Assembly: GCA_932294295.1 (NCBI GenBank)
Contig: OW028578.1
Coordinates: 40,936,537-41,000,536, forward strand
From: Alitta virens
Taxonomy: Eukaryota > Annelida > Polychaeta > Phyllodocida > Nereididae
Length of the DNA: 64,000 bases
Direction of reading: 5' to 3'
A model generated the notes under the pieces. That model was given only the letters and a program-made list of their open reading frames with translations, ran no database searches and was not told the origin of the DNA. Below are positions 47,281 to 60,092 of the stretch, one piece after another. The position numbers and the translations under genes were made by a program. Within the stretch, counting starts at the first letter, position 1. Each line of letters begins with the position of its first letter.

Positions 47281-48179
47281 TGTAGGAGTCCTCACATATT
47301 ATATGTCCTTTATATTACAAAACAAAAATATAGCTATCAAATGTATTTTGAAACTATTATGGATATATATTTTTTTGGGATACATCTTTACTTTTTGACA
47401 TTTTATATATAGTGAAAAAAAAGTTTAATTGTTAAATCTTTAAATTTGAAGGGGAATTTTTGCATCATTTTCTGGAAATGGAACATTAAGGTTGCTTCAG
47501 TACCTCTTACCGTGGATTCTTATACATCCATGCTCTTACTGCAGTAGCACAAGAGCCAAACAGGACTTGGCAAAGCTAGGGTGACAGTGACATACATTGG
47601 TTTCCATGGCAACGGTGACAGCTGTCTAGCCAAGGAGGGCGCAGCGCCAAGGTCGTTTGGGAAACGTTCCATTTATGCTAATTAGGTCTTTGCTACATTG
47701 CAAGCCTGGATAGAATGAATGGGTTTATCCAGAATTGGCTGACATTCTCAAATCGATTTATATTTGACATTTATTATGTAAATCCATTGATTTTGCATAA
47801 CGTAGATTCTGTGTTATTTATACAATTTATATTTGCCACTTAAGGTGAAGGTCATTTGGTTACATGACTGTATTTATATAAAGGTCAAATATTTTTTTAA
47901 ACAGGTTTAATGGTTTATTTAGTGTGATTTAGCCTTGTGTAATTTAACCTACCTGTCAGTTGAGCAGTGTTATGTAACATTTTATATTTGTGTATGTTTA
48001 ATGATGATTTGTCACTTATGTTTATTTGACAATATTATCCACACTTAATTCTTAGCCCTCTATAACTCACCATGTTATGTAAATAATTAACCATAAAATA
48101 TAAAACTTGACAATCAGCCTCGACCTAAAAAATAAAACCAGTTGTCTGTGTATGACCTGAAAGAAAGATGTGAAGCACT

Positions 48180-48600
48180 GTAGCCTTTATTTAGTGACGT
48201 TTAGAAAAGCCCTGCGGTGCCCCAGCCAGCTTAAGTAGACTCCCCATCGGCGCCCCTGCACGTGACGAGAAAGCCAGTTTGGGCTGGTAAATGGCCGCCA
48301 TTTTGAGTCAGTACTTCCATAGGACTTAGAACACGTATTTCCCCTAATCTCAGGATGTATGAGTAGACACCAACAACACAGTTATCCTGAGAGCAACTCC
48401 GAATTCTGGTACAAAATATTGCAGAAGCGTAGGGCTCCTAGAAAGAGCAGCTAGGCCCAAACAAAGGGATCAAAAATGGTGCAGCTAGTTGTCTGAAGTA
48501 CGAGTTCACCAGCTGCGGTTTGCCTTTGAAATGTAGCCGACACATCGCCGCTACACAAAAGCAGTTTTAGTTTTGGTGAAATGGTGGTTACTCCTTCAAA
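48180..48600 (+). promoter_or_regulatory. GC- and CpG-richer patch with a YY1-type motif
   Basis: An island of higher GC in AT-rich intron. It contains GGCCGCCATTTTGAG (inverse of the YY1 AAAATGGCGGCC motif) at about 48293-48307, CACGTGAC at about 48260 and several CpGs. It could be an internal promoter or enhancer of spen, or an old insertion. No exon is evident. Confidence 0.3.
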
Positions 48601-48756
48601 AAACACTGAAGATTGTTAGTGATGAGTTTCAATACGAGGTCCATGAGTGGTGAATAGATCGCGACGTCTGCTCGCCTGAAACAAGGGCCTGCTAGGTGCT
48701 CCGCTCGCCTCGTTCTGAATCCGTTCTAGAAGGTCATGGAGCTGCCACGTCAGCAC

Positions 48757-49038
48757 GCCCCCCCCCCCTCCAATTTGCAACCCCCCCCCCCCCCCCCCCC
48801 CGCAACACACTCCTCCTCCACAGCAGTGAGAGAACGCAGGCCTGCTACCGAGCAAATCAATGGTTATCACACTGGCGTCCCCATGGTAACCCCCTCCCTC
48901 CTCCCCCCCCCTATTCAGCACAGCCTGCTATTATCCTGAGTGTGTTGCCTAGCAACTGCGGTGAGATTGGCGCCGTGTTTTTCTACTGCGCACTAGCCCC
49001 CCCCCCCTTTCCTTTCCACCTGACCCCCCCCCCCCCCT
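48757..49038 (+). repeat. Cluster of poly-C tracts
   Basis: Five C runs in under 300 bases: about 48758-48768, a 21-C run at 48781-48801, about 48903-48910, about 48998-49007 and about 49024-49037. The open frames here (Pro- or Gly-rich) are products of the homopolymers. Confidence 0.85.
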
Positions 49039-51324
49039 CCACCCAAGCCCAGTAGATCAATACACCACACATGCCCTCCATAGAAACTACAATCTCTTAT
49101 ATTATGTTCTCCTATATAACACTCGTCACGTAGGCTCTAGCCTGAAAATCTGCATGATCATTAGCTACCTGGCATGTTTCCAATTTTAGATGAATACAAA
49201 CATGGCTCTATAATAATTATGGCAAAAGATCCTTACGTCCTGTGGGAATTTTACGAATATTGACATTTAATATCAAGGATTATGATTAAAAATAATAAGC
49301 TTATGTGGGTCATATTTATGTTGTTGTAAGGTCTCATATCCCAGTTCTGTTTACAATAACTTTATTAACATACTTAGGCCCTACATGTACACTGTATGTC
49401 CTATTCCAGTGCAAACCCGTTTACTGTTGAGAAATATGGCCCTGTAAAATACACATAGGCCTATATTGTTTATATGGCCTTAGATTTCTTTAGTAGAACC
49501 TAATACTATTTATAAAAAATAATTGTTTTGGGTATTTTAATTTTCATAATTCTATTATATCAGAAGGTGGAATGGTCCTTGTTTCTAAGTGTGCTTCCTC
49601 AGTCGAAACCCCCTTCAGCTCCTCTATGACTGATTAGACACCCCGTCGGGGCCTCTGAAGATTGATATTATACGCTCTGGTATAAATCATCCCCAGTCTA
49701 GATTGTCAAGTTGTTTGTGTGTAGTGGTGCACTTAGGTTTGGTACAACCCATCGGGGCCTCTTGTGTGACCCGAATACCCACCTGGGGCCCCTTGAAGAA
49801 TTACTAAGCAAAGTGTTGGAGTGACCTCGTGTATTCATTCTAGAATATGTAGGAGTCACCTTGAAAACTGCAAGGATACATAATTATGAAGATGAAGAAA
49901 TAGGTAATGGAAATACTGGCTGATATTTGGGACATGTATTCTTTTTGTGATAAAAGTACTTTGATACCGTATTTTGCTGGTGACGATACAGGTCTGTCTA
50001 TTTGTCTATAATAGAGGCTGGTCTAGATTAGACGTTAGAATGGTGACCTTGACAATATATATCGCTCTTTAAGTTTAATTGTCAAATGAATACCTTTACC
50101 CATTTGCCACGAAATGATCCTATCCAACAACAAAATAGCCTTAGTTTGTCATCAAACGAATACGGTATGTATGTCGGCATTGTAGTGATTCTCACAGATG
50201 TATTTTTGCAAATCTGTGATACATTATTATGATATGTACAAAACCTAGGGAGGTCTACCTCAGAAATGTCAGGCGACCCAGCCTCTGATGGGTAATATGG
50301 CACCTGTCATATATAGTTTGTGGTTAATGCTTATAACTTGGGTCTGATAATGACAGTAGACCTATTTACAATTAAGTGTAGTAATTACAGTAACCAGTGG
50401 CTATTGAGGTGCATTGGTGGTTCTGGTCTGTAAAGCTGGACCTCAAATAGAAGCCTGGGTACGATAAGCTGAAGGAATTCCATAATTATGTAAGGTTTAA
50501 TAATTCCAAGAAAACAGTACTTTCGACAATGGTGAAAAATGCTCTTATACAGTATTTGCTTGAGTTTTAGTTGAAATGTACATAATCTGGAGGCCCTGCC
50601 AATCCTCTAACAGTCTTCTGGCAAATCATGATTGCTGTAAGGTTCAAAATATGTCAGTACTTCCTCTGTGCCTTCAAGTAGCTTAGGATTGGCCGCTTCA
50701 GGAATTTAGAATTGAGCTCTTTTTGCCTCGCTTCTTACGTTCATAGATAGCTGAGCACTTCTTATTCACCATATTTTCCCCAGTTAGGCTGACTGTGTCT
50801 AAAATATGGACAATACTCAATTAGAAGCCGGGGGCTAGTGTGCCATTGAAATATAGATCATCTTAAAGGAGATGTCTGCATCATTTCGATGCTTGAGTAA
50901 ATCTTTTTCTTTGAATCAAGACCCTAGGTTATAACCGAGAAAGTACGGTATATTCTGCAGCCAATCAACTGGAATCTGAGCAGTATTGATAACTTTGGGT
51001 GTGGCTGACTGAAAATAGCCCATTGCATGTCGAAGCGGCTTTACATAATTCCGATTTTAATATGGTTGTTTAGTCGTATTCATCTCTTCTATAATTACCT
51101 TGGTTTGTAAAATAATAGCATGGATTCTCCATTGAATCCATGGTAATAGGACCATTATTTATTGCAAATTTTGTGCAGCTTTCTAATGGCTTCACAACAT
51201 AATATTGGCTTTTCTCTGTATATCCATTTTGTGTGTAAGACCTTTTATAATATTGGATGTTAATTATTGGATTGTGCAGCTTTCTGTTCAACTATTCAGT
51301 TCAGCTTATAGATATATCTACAGC

Positions 51325-51630
51325 TTGGTGGCTTAGTGATTGGAGAATGGGCCAGTTATAAGATTAGCCAGTTATGCTGAAGGTCTTGAGTTCAAATCCT
51401 GGCCCGAGCACTCTTCATGAGCGGCATCTCAGCAGCTGGATGTCGATCGCACGAGACGTTAAATTGGTGATGCCTTGTACTCGGTGTCTATGCCACGGCG
51501 AGTAAAAATACCCACCCATGGAGTGAATGTGTCATTTTTTGTGATATGGTGTTTATTCCTGAGCCTTATCATCTCTTCATTATGTCTGCCCCAGGAAGCT
51601 GGTCATTTAAGCTTCATGCCAGTACAATTT
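51325..51630 (+). mobile_element. tRNA-derived SINE, copy 4 (plus orientation, near full length)
   Basis: Head GGTGGCTTAGTGATTGGAG (A-box region) and GAGTTCAAATCCTGG (B-box), then GAGACGTTAAATTGG, GATGCCTTGTACTCGG and TTATCATCTCTTCATTATG, matching copy 2 base for base in long stretches. It ends near GCTTCATGCCAG, lacking part of the tail. Confidence 0.8.
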
Positions 51631-52169
51631 AGACGACAATACACACAGCAGTGCTCACATTTTAATATACAAAGTGTAGTTGAAGTTAGGACTACTGAAA
51701 AACCATATGAATGAACAGAAGTAAATAAATGTTGAGATTGACAGAAGGAGGTCAGTGGACTTCTGGTTCAGTCACGATTGTCAGTGTAATGTGTAAACCT
51801 GGCTGACCCAAATCTCATGTTTGTGAACTTTTTCGCACGTTTTCTGTCACTGCAGTGGGAATTTCTGTGAAAGTAGAAGTTGTAGAAGTTGCCAGTTTTT
51901 GTGAATGTTGACTTTGGTCAAGGCTCTCCAAATATGCTTATAAAATGTATTATAGATATAGATGGATTTGTAAAATCATAATCTTTATTTATATTAATAA
52001 GGAATTTCAAGGCTCTTTTTCAGTCACAGTATAGAAATACTGTATTTTTATTCAAGTCTTAATTTCTCCTCAAGGTGCATGGCTGCATGTATATATTATA
52101 TAATTCTTTTGTTATATTATAGTAGTAATTTAGGATAAATAGAAAGATAGATAGATGGTATTCTCATCA

Positions 52170-52255
52170 TTGTATTTTACCTCGTTATTAAGACCACCTC
52201 GCCATTAAGACCACCTAATGGACCTAAATGTATTGGCAAAGGTCTACTGTACAGT
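52170..52255 (+). mobile_element. Fragment of 'AAGACCACC' MITE family
   Basis: TTATTAAGACCACCTCGCC then ATTAAGACCACCTAATGG, ending in CTACTGTAC. The same phrase occurs at 52925-53050, 56490-56575, 56742-56890, 59460-59545 and 62260-62320. Confidence 0.6.
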
Positions 52256-52924
52256 TGTAGTGAATTTAGTAGACCAGTTCTCCATTCTGTTGTATGAGGG
52301 GAACCAGGCACATGTAATGGGCTGGCTGTACACTGCAGCATTTGGAACAAGTTAACAACTTAGTATTGCACAACCATAGCCTACTGCAGAATGAATGACC
52401 TTCAATGCAATCTACGCAGGGGTGTTGTTCATTAGACTCAACAGCAGCCGTTCCATCTATTGCTATGTCCCTGACAATGTCGTAGGGCATGGTCCAGATA
52501 TGTGGAACGAATAGGCATGTGTAATAACATTGCATATGGTTACATAAGGCGATTGGAACATGTAGTTAGTTATATACAATGTATATATATTCCTGGAAAC
52601 CATTATATATTGTCTCGTTGAAGTCTTTTAACCTAGAAATAAGAATTTTATATAATACCAGTGATTGGTATTAGGTTATTTCTACATGTTATGAAAGAAA
52701 GGTTAAAGTAGGCCAATATGTTGTCATCAGTAAGTTTGTTTACATGGGAGACCCAGGTACAAAACCAACACACAAGTCTTTGGGAGAAATTTGCCCCTTG
52801 TGGTATGCCTGTGTTGTGTAAAATAATCAGTGAGCTTTTTGTTGAGTCTCTGCCAAAATAGAGGGGTGCAGAAGTGAGATTTGGTGGTAGTTGGTAAAGA
52901 TTACAAGGATTTGGTATTGTGATC

Positions 52925-53050
52925 TTGCACCTCGCTATTAAGACCACCTCACTGTGACTACCTTAAGACCACTATGAACCCAATTTAGTTACCCAGCTAA
53001 AGTGGTCTTAAATCTAAGTGGTCTTAATCAAATGGTCTTATATACATGTG
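52925..53050. mobile_element. 'AAGACCACC' MITE copy with inverted arms
   Basis: CGCTATTAAGACCACCTCAC on the left and AAGTGGTCTTAATCAAATGG on the right form the two arms of a foldback around GAACCCAATTTAG. This is the best-preserved small copy. Confidence 0.6.
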
Positions 53051-53756
53051 TAATACAACTATTGGCAATTTAGCATTTGTAGAACAAGGAACAACAAAGA
53101 GTGAATGTTGAAGTTGCTGCTGTCATGTTTTGTAATCAGTTTTGGTTGTAAGTGTTTTATTTTGTTCAATCATGATCCGTAAACCACTTAATTTGAACTT
53201 TCGAACAATGCTGTATTATTTGCATGATGTTCAGCTTATTTCGTACAATGTTGTAGCATTTGCATGTTCAGCTTATTTCGTACAACCCATGATGCTCGGA
53301 ACTGTCGATGCATCTTGACATTTACTGTTTTGGTGACGGTGTTCCTCCTTAATCTTTAGTGCCTACTCTTTAGCATTGAGAGGTTGAAAGCGCACACACC
53401 TAGGATGTTCGAGTCCACACTCAGACAAAAGGAGGTTATCTTCCCTTATCTATGAAGTGATTGATCGCCTCTTGAACTTTGCTCTATGTTGTTTTGTTCT
53501 GGTCTTTACGTTCTGCGCAATTTAGTCTCTAAGATGGGAGGGTCCAACTCCGATTCTTCGATGGTCTCTGTACCTCGGGTAGTTGTTGTGGTGGTGAAAC
53601 TGTTCTTGCTTCCTTACGACTTTGCCCGGTGTAGGGTTTGATTCGTGGTAGAGTTTCCCTTCTTCTCCGACGTGTGGCTTTTAACTAGTCAATTGATGCA
53701 GATGTGCTTACTGTGCTATGAAATGGTTCACCAAATATGCTGACGACTGGAAGTAG

Positions 53757-54284
53757 CGCTTATTTTTAAGAAGATTGTAGTCTCTTTAACGCTTATTTTT
53801 AAGAAGATTGTAGTCTCTTTAACGCTTATTTTTAAGAAGATTGCAGTCTCTTTAACGCTTATTTTTAAGAAGATTGTAGTCTCTTTAACGCTTATTTTTA
53901 AGAAGATTGTAGTCTCTTTAACGCTTATTTTTAAGAAGATTGTAGTCTCTTTAACGCTTATTTTTAAGAAGATTGTAGTCTCTTTAACGCTTATTTTTAA
54001 GAAGATTGTAGTCTCTTTAACGCTTATTTTTAAGAAGATTGCAGTCTCTTTAACGCTTATTTTTAAGAAGATTGCAGTCTCTTTAACGCTTATTTTTAAG
54101 AAGATTGCAGTCTCTTTAACGCTTATTTTTAAGAAGATTGTAGTCTCTTTAACGCTTATTTTTAAGAAGATTGTAGTCTCTTTAACGCTTATTTTTAAGA
54201 AGATTGTAGTCTCTTTAACGCTTATTTTTAAGAAGATTGTAGTCTCTTTAACGCTTATTTTTAAGAAGATTGTAGTCTCTTTAA
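53757..54284 (+). repeat. 33-bp minisatellite, 16 near-identical copies
   Basis: Unit CGCTTATTTTTAAGAAGATT plus GTAGTCTCTTTAA, repeated 16 times with no length change. The only variation seen is T/C in ATTG(T/C)AG: copies 3, 9, 10 and 11 carry C. No spacer sequences, so not a CRISPR-type array. Confidence 0.97.
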
Positions 54285-54526
54285 ACGCTGTGACATAGTT
54301 TTGGCATGCATTGTATCTTAGACTTAGTTATAAGTGAGATCGCCCCTCTATTCATTTCGGTTTATCGTCACTTTTGTTGCTCTAAGTTTGACTTAGATGT
54401 GTTGATTTAATAAATGTAGTCCAAATGGATCACCCATAACTAAAACACAATCAACCATAGCTATTTAATGACGTACTTATTGAACAATACTATCAAGCAT
54501 GGCCAATTATTGAACAATCGAGCAAC

Positions 54527-54659
54527 TACATGGCTAAATGTGCCACGGGTGTTTACCATGCGTTTGGATAAATGCATGGTTTTTGCCCCATTACAATTAG
54601 CTAAATACCATGCGTTTATCTTTCTCATGGAAGACGCGAGTGGCACATTTGGCCATGTA
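54527..54659. mobile_element. Palindromic hairpin element, copy 2
   Basis: Outer arms TACATGGCTAAATGTGCCAC and GTGGCACATTTGGCCATGTA pair with one mismatch; inner arms around CCATGCGTTT pair around a loop of about 28 bases. Related to 27329-27401. Confidence 0.65.
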
Positions 54660-54904
54660 TAGGTGCACCTCATGCGATGCTCCTTATCCTATGGAGCCAT
54701 GCTTAGACCTTCGGAGAGGACCTTTCCCTCTATGCTGCTGCTAGCCTCAATGGCAAGCTCAGACAGTAATCAGCCCGGAGAAACAACGCATGGGCCAATC
54801 GATGAGAATAAGATTAAATCAAAGCTAAATCTGGAGCATGTGTGCCATTAGGCTGATTAAATAAAGAGAATTAGGCGATTGGCATCCACATTGGTATCCA
54901 GCTT

Positions 54905-55030
54905 GTATAGTGAAGGGTGGTGGTCCAGTGGTGGTCCAGTGGTCAGTAGGCATTCGTGTCTCTGTGGTGAATAACGTTAGGTGCATGGGTTCAAACCTCA
55001 CTTCCTGTGCTGAGTGTGAGCCACATATCA
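54905..55030 (+). mobile_element. Decayed tRNA-derived head (possible second SINE family)
   Basis: TGGTCCAGTGGTCAGTAGGC resembles a Pol III A-box region and ATGGGTTCAAACCTCAC a B-box, about 55 bases apart as in tRNA. TGGTCCAGTGG is duplicated. It does not fold as a functional tRNA by eye. Confidence 0.4.
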
Positions 55031-55055
55031 GTCACTATCCAATCACATGGTATAG

Positions 55056-55093
55056 ATAGATAGATAGATAGATATCGATAGATAGATAGATAT
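55056..55093 (+). repeat. GATA microsatellite
   Basis: About nine AGAT units interrupted by ATCG. Confidence 0.9.
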
Positions 55094-55805
55094 TACCCTA
55101 TAAACATCAGATGGACCATATTGACCGGTATCCAAATTAGAAGCTATTATCATTTGTGTAACTTAGGTCATAATCCGAAAAGTGTGGTTGATCTATATTC
55201 TTCGTTTGCATTACTTCGCAACATATTTTATTAATGTATCTATTGGATTGCGACTCGGGCTCCAAATTAGACGCCATCACTCTTTGTATATTCCTTGGCT
55301 TGTGTTCACAAAGATATGGTTCAGTTTTTAATGTTAACATTTTGCTCAGTAAATAAGGAAGTTGAGGCAAACTCAGTTTGGTAAACAAATTAACCTCGAT
55401 TTGGTAAATCGAGGGTAATTTGTTCGTCTGAGGTTTCATATTAGGAGCCGTGGGTTATGTTTCACGATTATATAATGTAAATTTGTACCTAATTATTAAT
55501 TACCAGGAAATGGGCAGCTTTCATGATGTCTGAAATTATTTCAGGAAATGGTTTTTCCATTTAAGCAATTGTAGTTTATTATTATATTGGATTATGTTTT
55601 GCAGCCTTGCTGTTTTTGCAATGTTATTACCATGGAAATAAAAGCTTTTACGTCCATGTTATTACATTCTCTAATTTTAAATGATTTATCTAATAAGAAA
55701 AATGCTTAGTTCACAATTATGACATCAAACGAGGTTGTTTCTGTCAACCAGAATTGTTTATCAACACCTGAGAACTTGAACTATTGCATACAGGTGTGAT
55801 AAACT

Positions 55806-55821
55806 CACGTGGTGTCACGTG
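55806..55821 (+). promoter_or_regulatory. Paired CACGTG E-boxes
   Basis: Two CACGTG palindromes ten bases apart (55806 and 55816), in a GC-richer stretch (55800-55900) that also has several GCGTC words. This is a possible bHLH-Zip (USF/MITF/Myc-type) enhancer. Inference only. Confidence 0.3.
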
Positions 55822-56741
55822 CAGCGTCTTGTGCAGCGTCACAGCGTCGCCAGTTACGTTCCCAGGGTCGTGTCCAATATGGTGGACCTGCTGATAGTCA
55901 GTGATAGATCATGGATACTTGGAAATACTTTATTTTCTTAGAATATGAATATAAAAGAGTGTTACATCAAAAACCTTCCCAAAAGAAATTGAGAAAGGCT
56001 CATTCCAAAAGTCCCACCCCAAAAATCTCTTTTATATAATATTTTGTTAAATGTAAAATCTCATTACATATATCTATTTTGAAATATATGTAGAAATGTT
56101 GGTATATATATAATTTTAAGATGCAATATTTGTAGTGTGTCAGACATAGTGCTTCTATCAATGCATTTACCTGTCTTGTAGCACCTGTAATATTGGTTGA
56201 TATTTTTGTTGAGGTCCACACGATTGCATTGTAAGCATTGCATTGCAGCAATGAGCCAAGAATCTATTTATACAACTGACAATGGCATCACGCCACATTG
56301 CTGAGACTTACTATGGGTTATCCCCATGTAACTAAATTTAGCTAAATTAAACAATTAGTCACTTTTCATGCATTTTTTATGTGCAGTATTTTTTTTAGCT
56401 CAATGGGTCATTTTTATAAAAAATAGGGACAACAAAGTGGAATTTCTTTTTAATATAAATTTTTTTAGAGGAACATTCGATTTAGGACGACCTTACTATT
56501 ATGACCACCTCACAATTAAGATCATATTTTGAACCAGGAATGATCTTAATAGCTAGTTTGCACTGTATATTTCCATTGTACATCGTTTTTACGACTTTTT
56601 GTTACCATGGTAATTAAACAATATATTGCCAAATAATTAGTTGATTATATGTAGTAAACAGGTGCACATAGAACACAGGTGTATGATTAGAACATGACAG
56701 GTAGCCATGGAAACGCTAAATATATTATATAACATCACTAT

Positions 56742-56890
56742 ACAGTGGAACCTAACTTTTTATTAAGATCACCTAATATTGAGACACCTGGATTTTGAGA
56801 CCTTGTGTGTCCTAAATCTGTGTTACAATATTACTGAGGTTCAGAATTACGACCACCTCGATATTAAGACCACTTCAGTGATTCGTAAAT
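56742..56890 (+). mobile_element. 'AAGACCACC' MITE with pogo-like end
   Basis: TATACAGTGGAACCTAAC matches a TA target followed by a CAGTGGAACC end, then ATTAAGATCACC, TACGACCACCTC and ATTAAGACCACTTC. Confidence 0.55.
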
Positions 56891-58202
56891 ATGTATGGTC
56901 TTTAATGTGGGGCTATATTGTATGCGAAATATTTTTAGCATTTTTACTTCGAAATAACTGTCCATTAACCAAACGTGCACTTTTAACTCACTGTACTGTT
57001 TAATTTAAGCTAGAGCTATTTTTATGAACCTTGTAACTAGCACTTAAAGCAAATCTGCATGGATTTTTCATGTTCTGTCTCAATGGAGACAGCCTATAGA
57101 TTTTATGTGACGAATCGAACGTTTTTGGATCGTCTTCAAAGACACGTGTCACGTTATCCAAAGGTCACATGATGATCAAGGTCATGTGATCAAAAGAATG
57201 TTTTAGCGTAAAGATATTAGCTCAGTGTTGTGTCTGGTAATTTGATAACGATTCCGGTTTAATTGGTATACATCAAGTCACGTTCATTGTATGTATATCT
57301 TGCTATATATAACTGACTAGATACTCAGCTGTCTATTCAGCTCGCTTGCTTGCTATTTAGCATAATGTAGATTATATATATATAGAGGTACACACATTGA
57401 TGCATTGTAAACACATTGTTATTCTGTGTTGAATATTTGAGAAATGATTATGTTACATATTGTGAACAAACATATTAATTTTGAAAGAAATAGAAAAGCA
57501 ATCTATCATCGAGAATTACCATATGCATGCTGTTAAATTCCCCTGGAGACATTATCTTATCTGTTTTATCTCTGAATCATGATTCTTGTTTTGTAATTCG
57601 AAACATGTGGTGCATCTCTAGGTAATTTTCTGTGCTATCTAGAGTGGTGTAATTATGCAATTAAATTACATAACATTGTGTAATTGGGGCACCACCCCCT
57701 GGCAGCTCACACCTGATGCATCAGTTCCACAGCAGCTGTTTCTATGGTTACGCCTGTGAAGTCATGGCTATTGTTACGTCATTAGCATTGTTACGTCACT
57801 GGAGATGAATGGAATCTTATGGAAGTGGGTTGTACCTGCAATTACTCGGATTTGAGGGTAAATAAGACTCCAGACACCTGTACTGTCAATATGTTGCCAT
57901 GGTTACCGAGCAATTTATTGTTATCAGAATCAAGACTTGCTAATTGTGATTTGATATGACATAGTGTGATCAATACTGAGTATTTTGTCATAGGCTGGTG
58001 TTGTGTTATGTAATTCTAAGCTATGCATAGTCCTGGCCACCTAGGCCTAATGATTGGTCAACATATTAATGGTCAGTTTACCTGCAGTGGTCAGCAATAT
58101 TCTTCAGCAATATTCTTTAGGCCATCGTTGGTCAGTAGGCATTTCTTGCAGTAACACACAAAGAGGTGAGCTTATAGGGTTGTCTGAATTATATTTTGTA
58201 AA

Positions 58203-58455
58203 CAATAGAAGAAATAATAAACGTAGAATCGAGAATAGAATAGATAGAATAGAAAGAATAGAATAGATCATAAAGATAGAATAGAATAGAAAGAAAGAAT
58301 AAGATATAATAGGATAGGATAGGATATAATAGAATAGGATATAATAGGATGGGATAGAATAGGATATAATAGGATAGGATAGAATAGGATAGCATAGGAT
58401 AGAATAGGATAGCATAGGATAGAATAGGATAGATAGATAGATAGATGGATAGAAA
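58203..58455 (+). repeat. Complex (GATAGAATAG)n microsatellite
   Basis: Purine-strand array of AGAAT, AGGAT and GATAGAAT units over about 250 bases, ending in GATA repeats. Tyr/Ser-rich open frames on the other strand are products of the repeat. Confidence 0.95.
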
Positions 58456-59967
58456 GATTAGATAGATGGATAGATAAGATTCTTATGAAATGATAGATAT
58501 TGCTCAAGTAGAAAATAGATAGATATATATATTAATTAATATATATAATTTTTTAAACACTTGGTCACTAAATAGGCCGACAGTGTATTCGTATTTCGGT
58601 GTTGAAATTTTCCCATAAGTACTTTCCCTGTTCGGGTCCATTTATTTACATTTCCACAAACACTGCTTAATGTATATTTACAATGATCAAGGAAGTGAAA
58701 TAGCCAATTATCTAATATAAGGATATGGAACCAGGTTCTACCTGTTTGATACCGAAATCAAAGTCCTGGTAATATATGATTAACATTTTGTAAAATTGAC
58801 AAAAACAATGTCGTTAACGGTGTTCGTTTATTTTAGTGCCAAAACCGGACGGATTCAATTGTCGGATTAAAAAATTCTGCGATAAGGAAGTTGGGCGTTC
58901 CCAATGCAATGCTATAGGTATTCCTTATTCGAAGGATATGTTGAAATCGGACAGCTTTCGGTAAAATATCACCATTCGGATGGTAGTACTACTAGTAATT
59001 ACATGTGAGAATTATACGTGTATTTAAGTAAGTTGGTTAATTGTTACCTTAATGATTACATATGCTGGCTGAGTTATATGCTAGCAATATTATATTGATC
59101 TATGAGGAAGGAAAGTCTGGAATACACTAGTATTATGGGAGTTGAAATTGCAAATTCAATATACGGTAGAATTGTAGATTATACTCGTCTGCTGCTTGCC
59201 GAATATGAATTAAAGGCGCCTCATTAATGATATAATTTGCATTGAGAATTTAAGAGTTTATAATTAGCATTGAGAGACATGTTAAGAATAAATTAAGCAA
59301 CGAATCATTGTCTTACAATAGTATATTATTCACAAATTGGGTATAAATATTAATCACTGATCATAAGATCTCTGTGTAATAAATAGACTCAATTTATACA
59401 GGGATAGGTTTACTCACTTCAGTTCTCACTGTTATGACCACAAAACTAACGATTTAGCTGTATTCTTACATCGCAATTAACCTCACTATTAAGACCACTT
59501 CACTACTACATGTAAGACCACTTCACAATTAAGACCATTAAATTCAACACAGGGCAATGTTCACATCGTTCTGTGGGATGGTCATGATAGCGATGTTCAA
59601 CTTCAGTTTAAAAATTGTACTTTCTATTCCTAGTCAAGGATGTAGGCCATAACTAGCAGTACATTGAGGACTGTTCTGATATATTACATTGTAGTCAATT
59701 ACATTAATGTCTTCCATGACACTTTAGTGTTCGTTTAATGGCCATCCGCTTGTAATTTTACAGTCGAATGTTTTTTGTGCATGACCTTCGTAATTGCTCT
59801 TGCTTCTATGACAGTTAAAATGTATGAGGCTAGTCTGGCTCAGTCTGGCTCAGTGTGTTTATAGTGGAAAATGGGGGAAAAAACTTTCATGTGTTGTATC
59901 TTGGAAAAGCCCCTTTGGAACATGCAGAGATGTTGTGTGGACTTCAAGTAGGTGCATCCCCTGATTT

Positions 59968-60092
59968 TACCCACTATTACAGTACTACTTATTCACTTTT
60001 ACAGTACTCATACTTATTCACTTTTACAGTACTCATACTTGGTCACTTTTACAGTACTCATAATTAGTCACTTTTACAGTACTCCTACTTAG
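59968..60092 (+). repeat. ~25-bp tandem repeat, five copies
   Basis: Unit CACTTTTACAGTACTCATAC plus TTATT or TTGGT. The first copy is shorter and diverged. Confidence 0.85.

Noticed and set aside
48616..49055. Pro-rich and Gly-rich open frames on both strands
   Set aside because: Produced by the poly-C tracts; reading frames depend on homopolymer length.
53757..54284. CRISPR-like regular repeats
   Set aside because: Units are directly adjacent with no spacers, and the locus is in an animal intron. It is a minisatellite.
54905..55030. Functional tRNA gene
   Set aside because: A- and B-box-like words are present, but arms do not pair into a cloverleaf by eye; called a decayed tRNA-derived head.
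58104..58507. Tyr/Ser/Ile-rich open frames on the minus strand
   Set aside because: These are translations of the (GATAGAATAG)n microsatellite.
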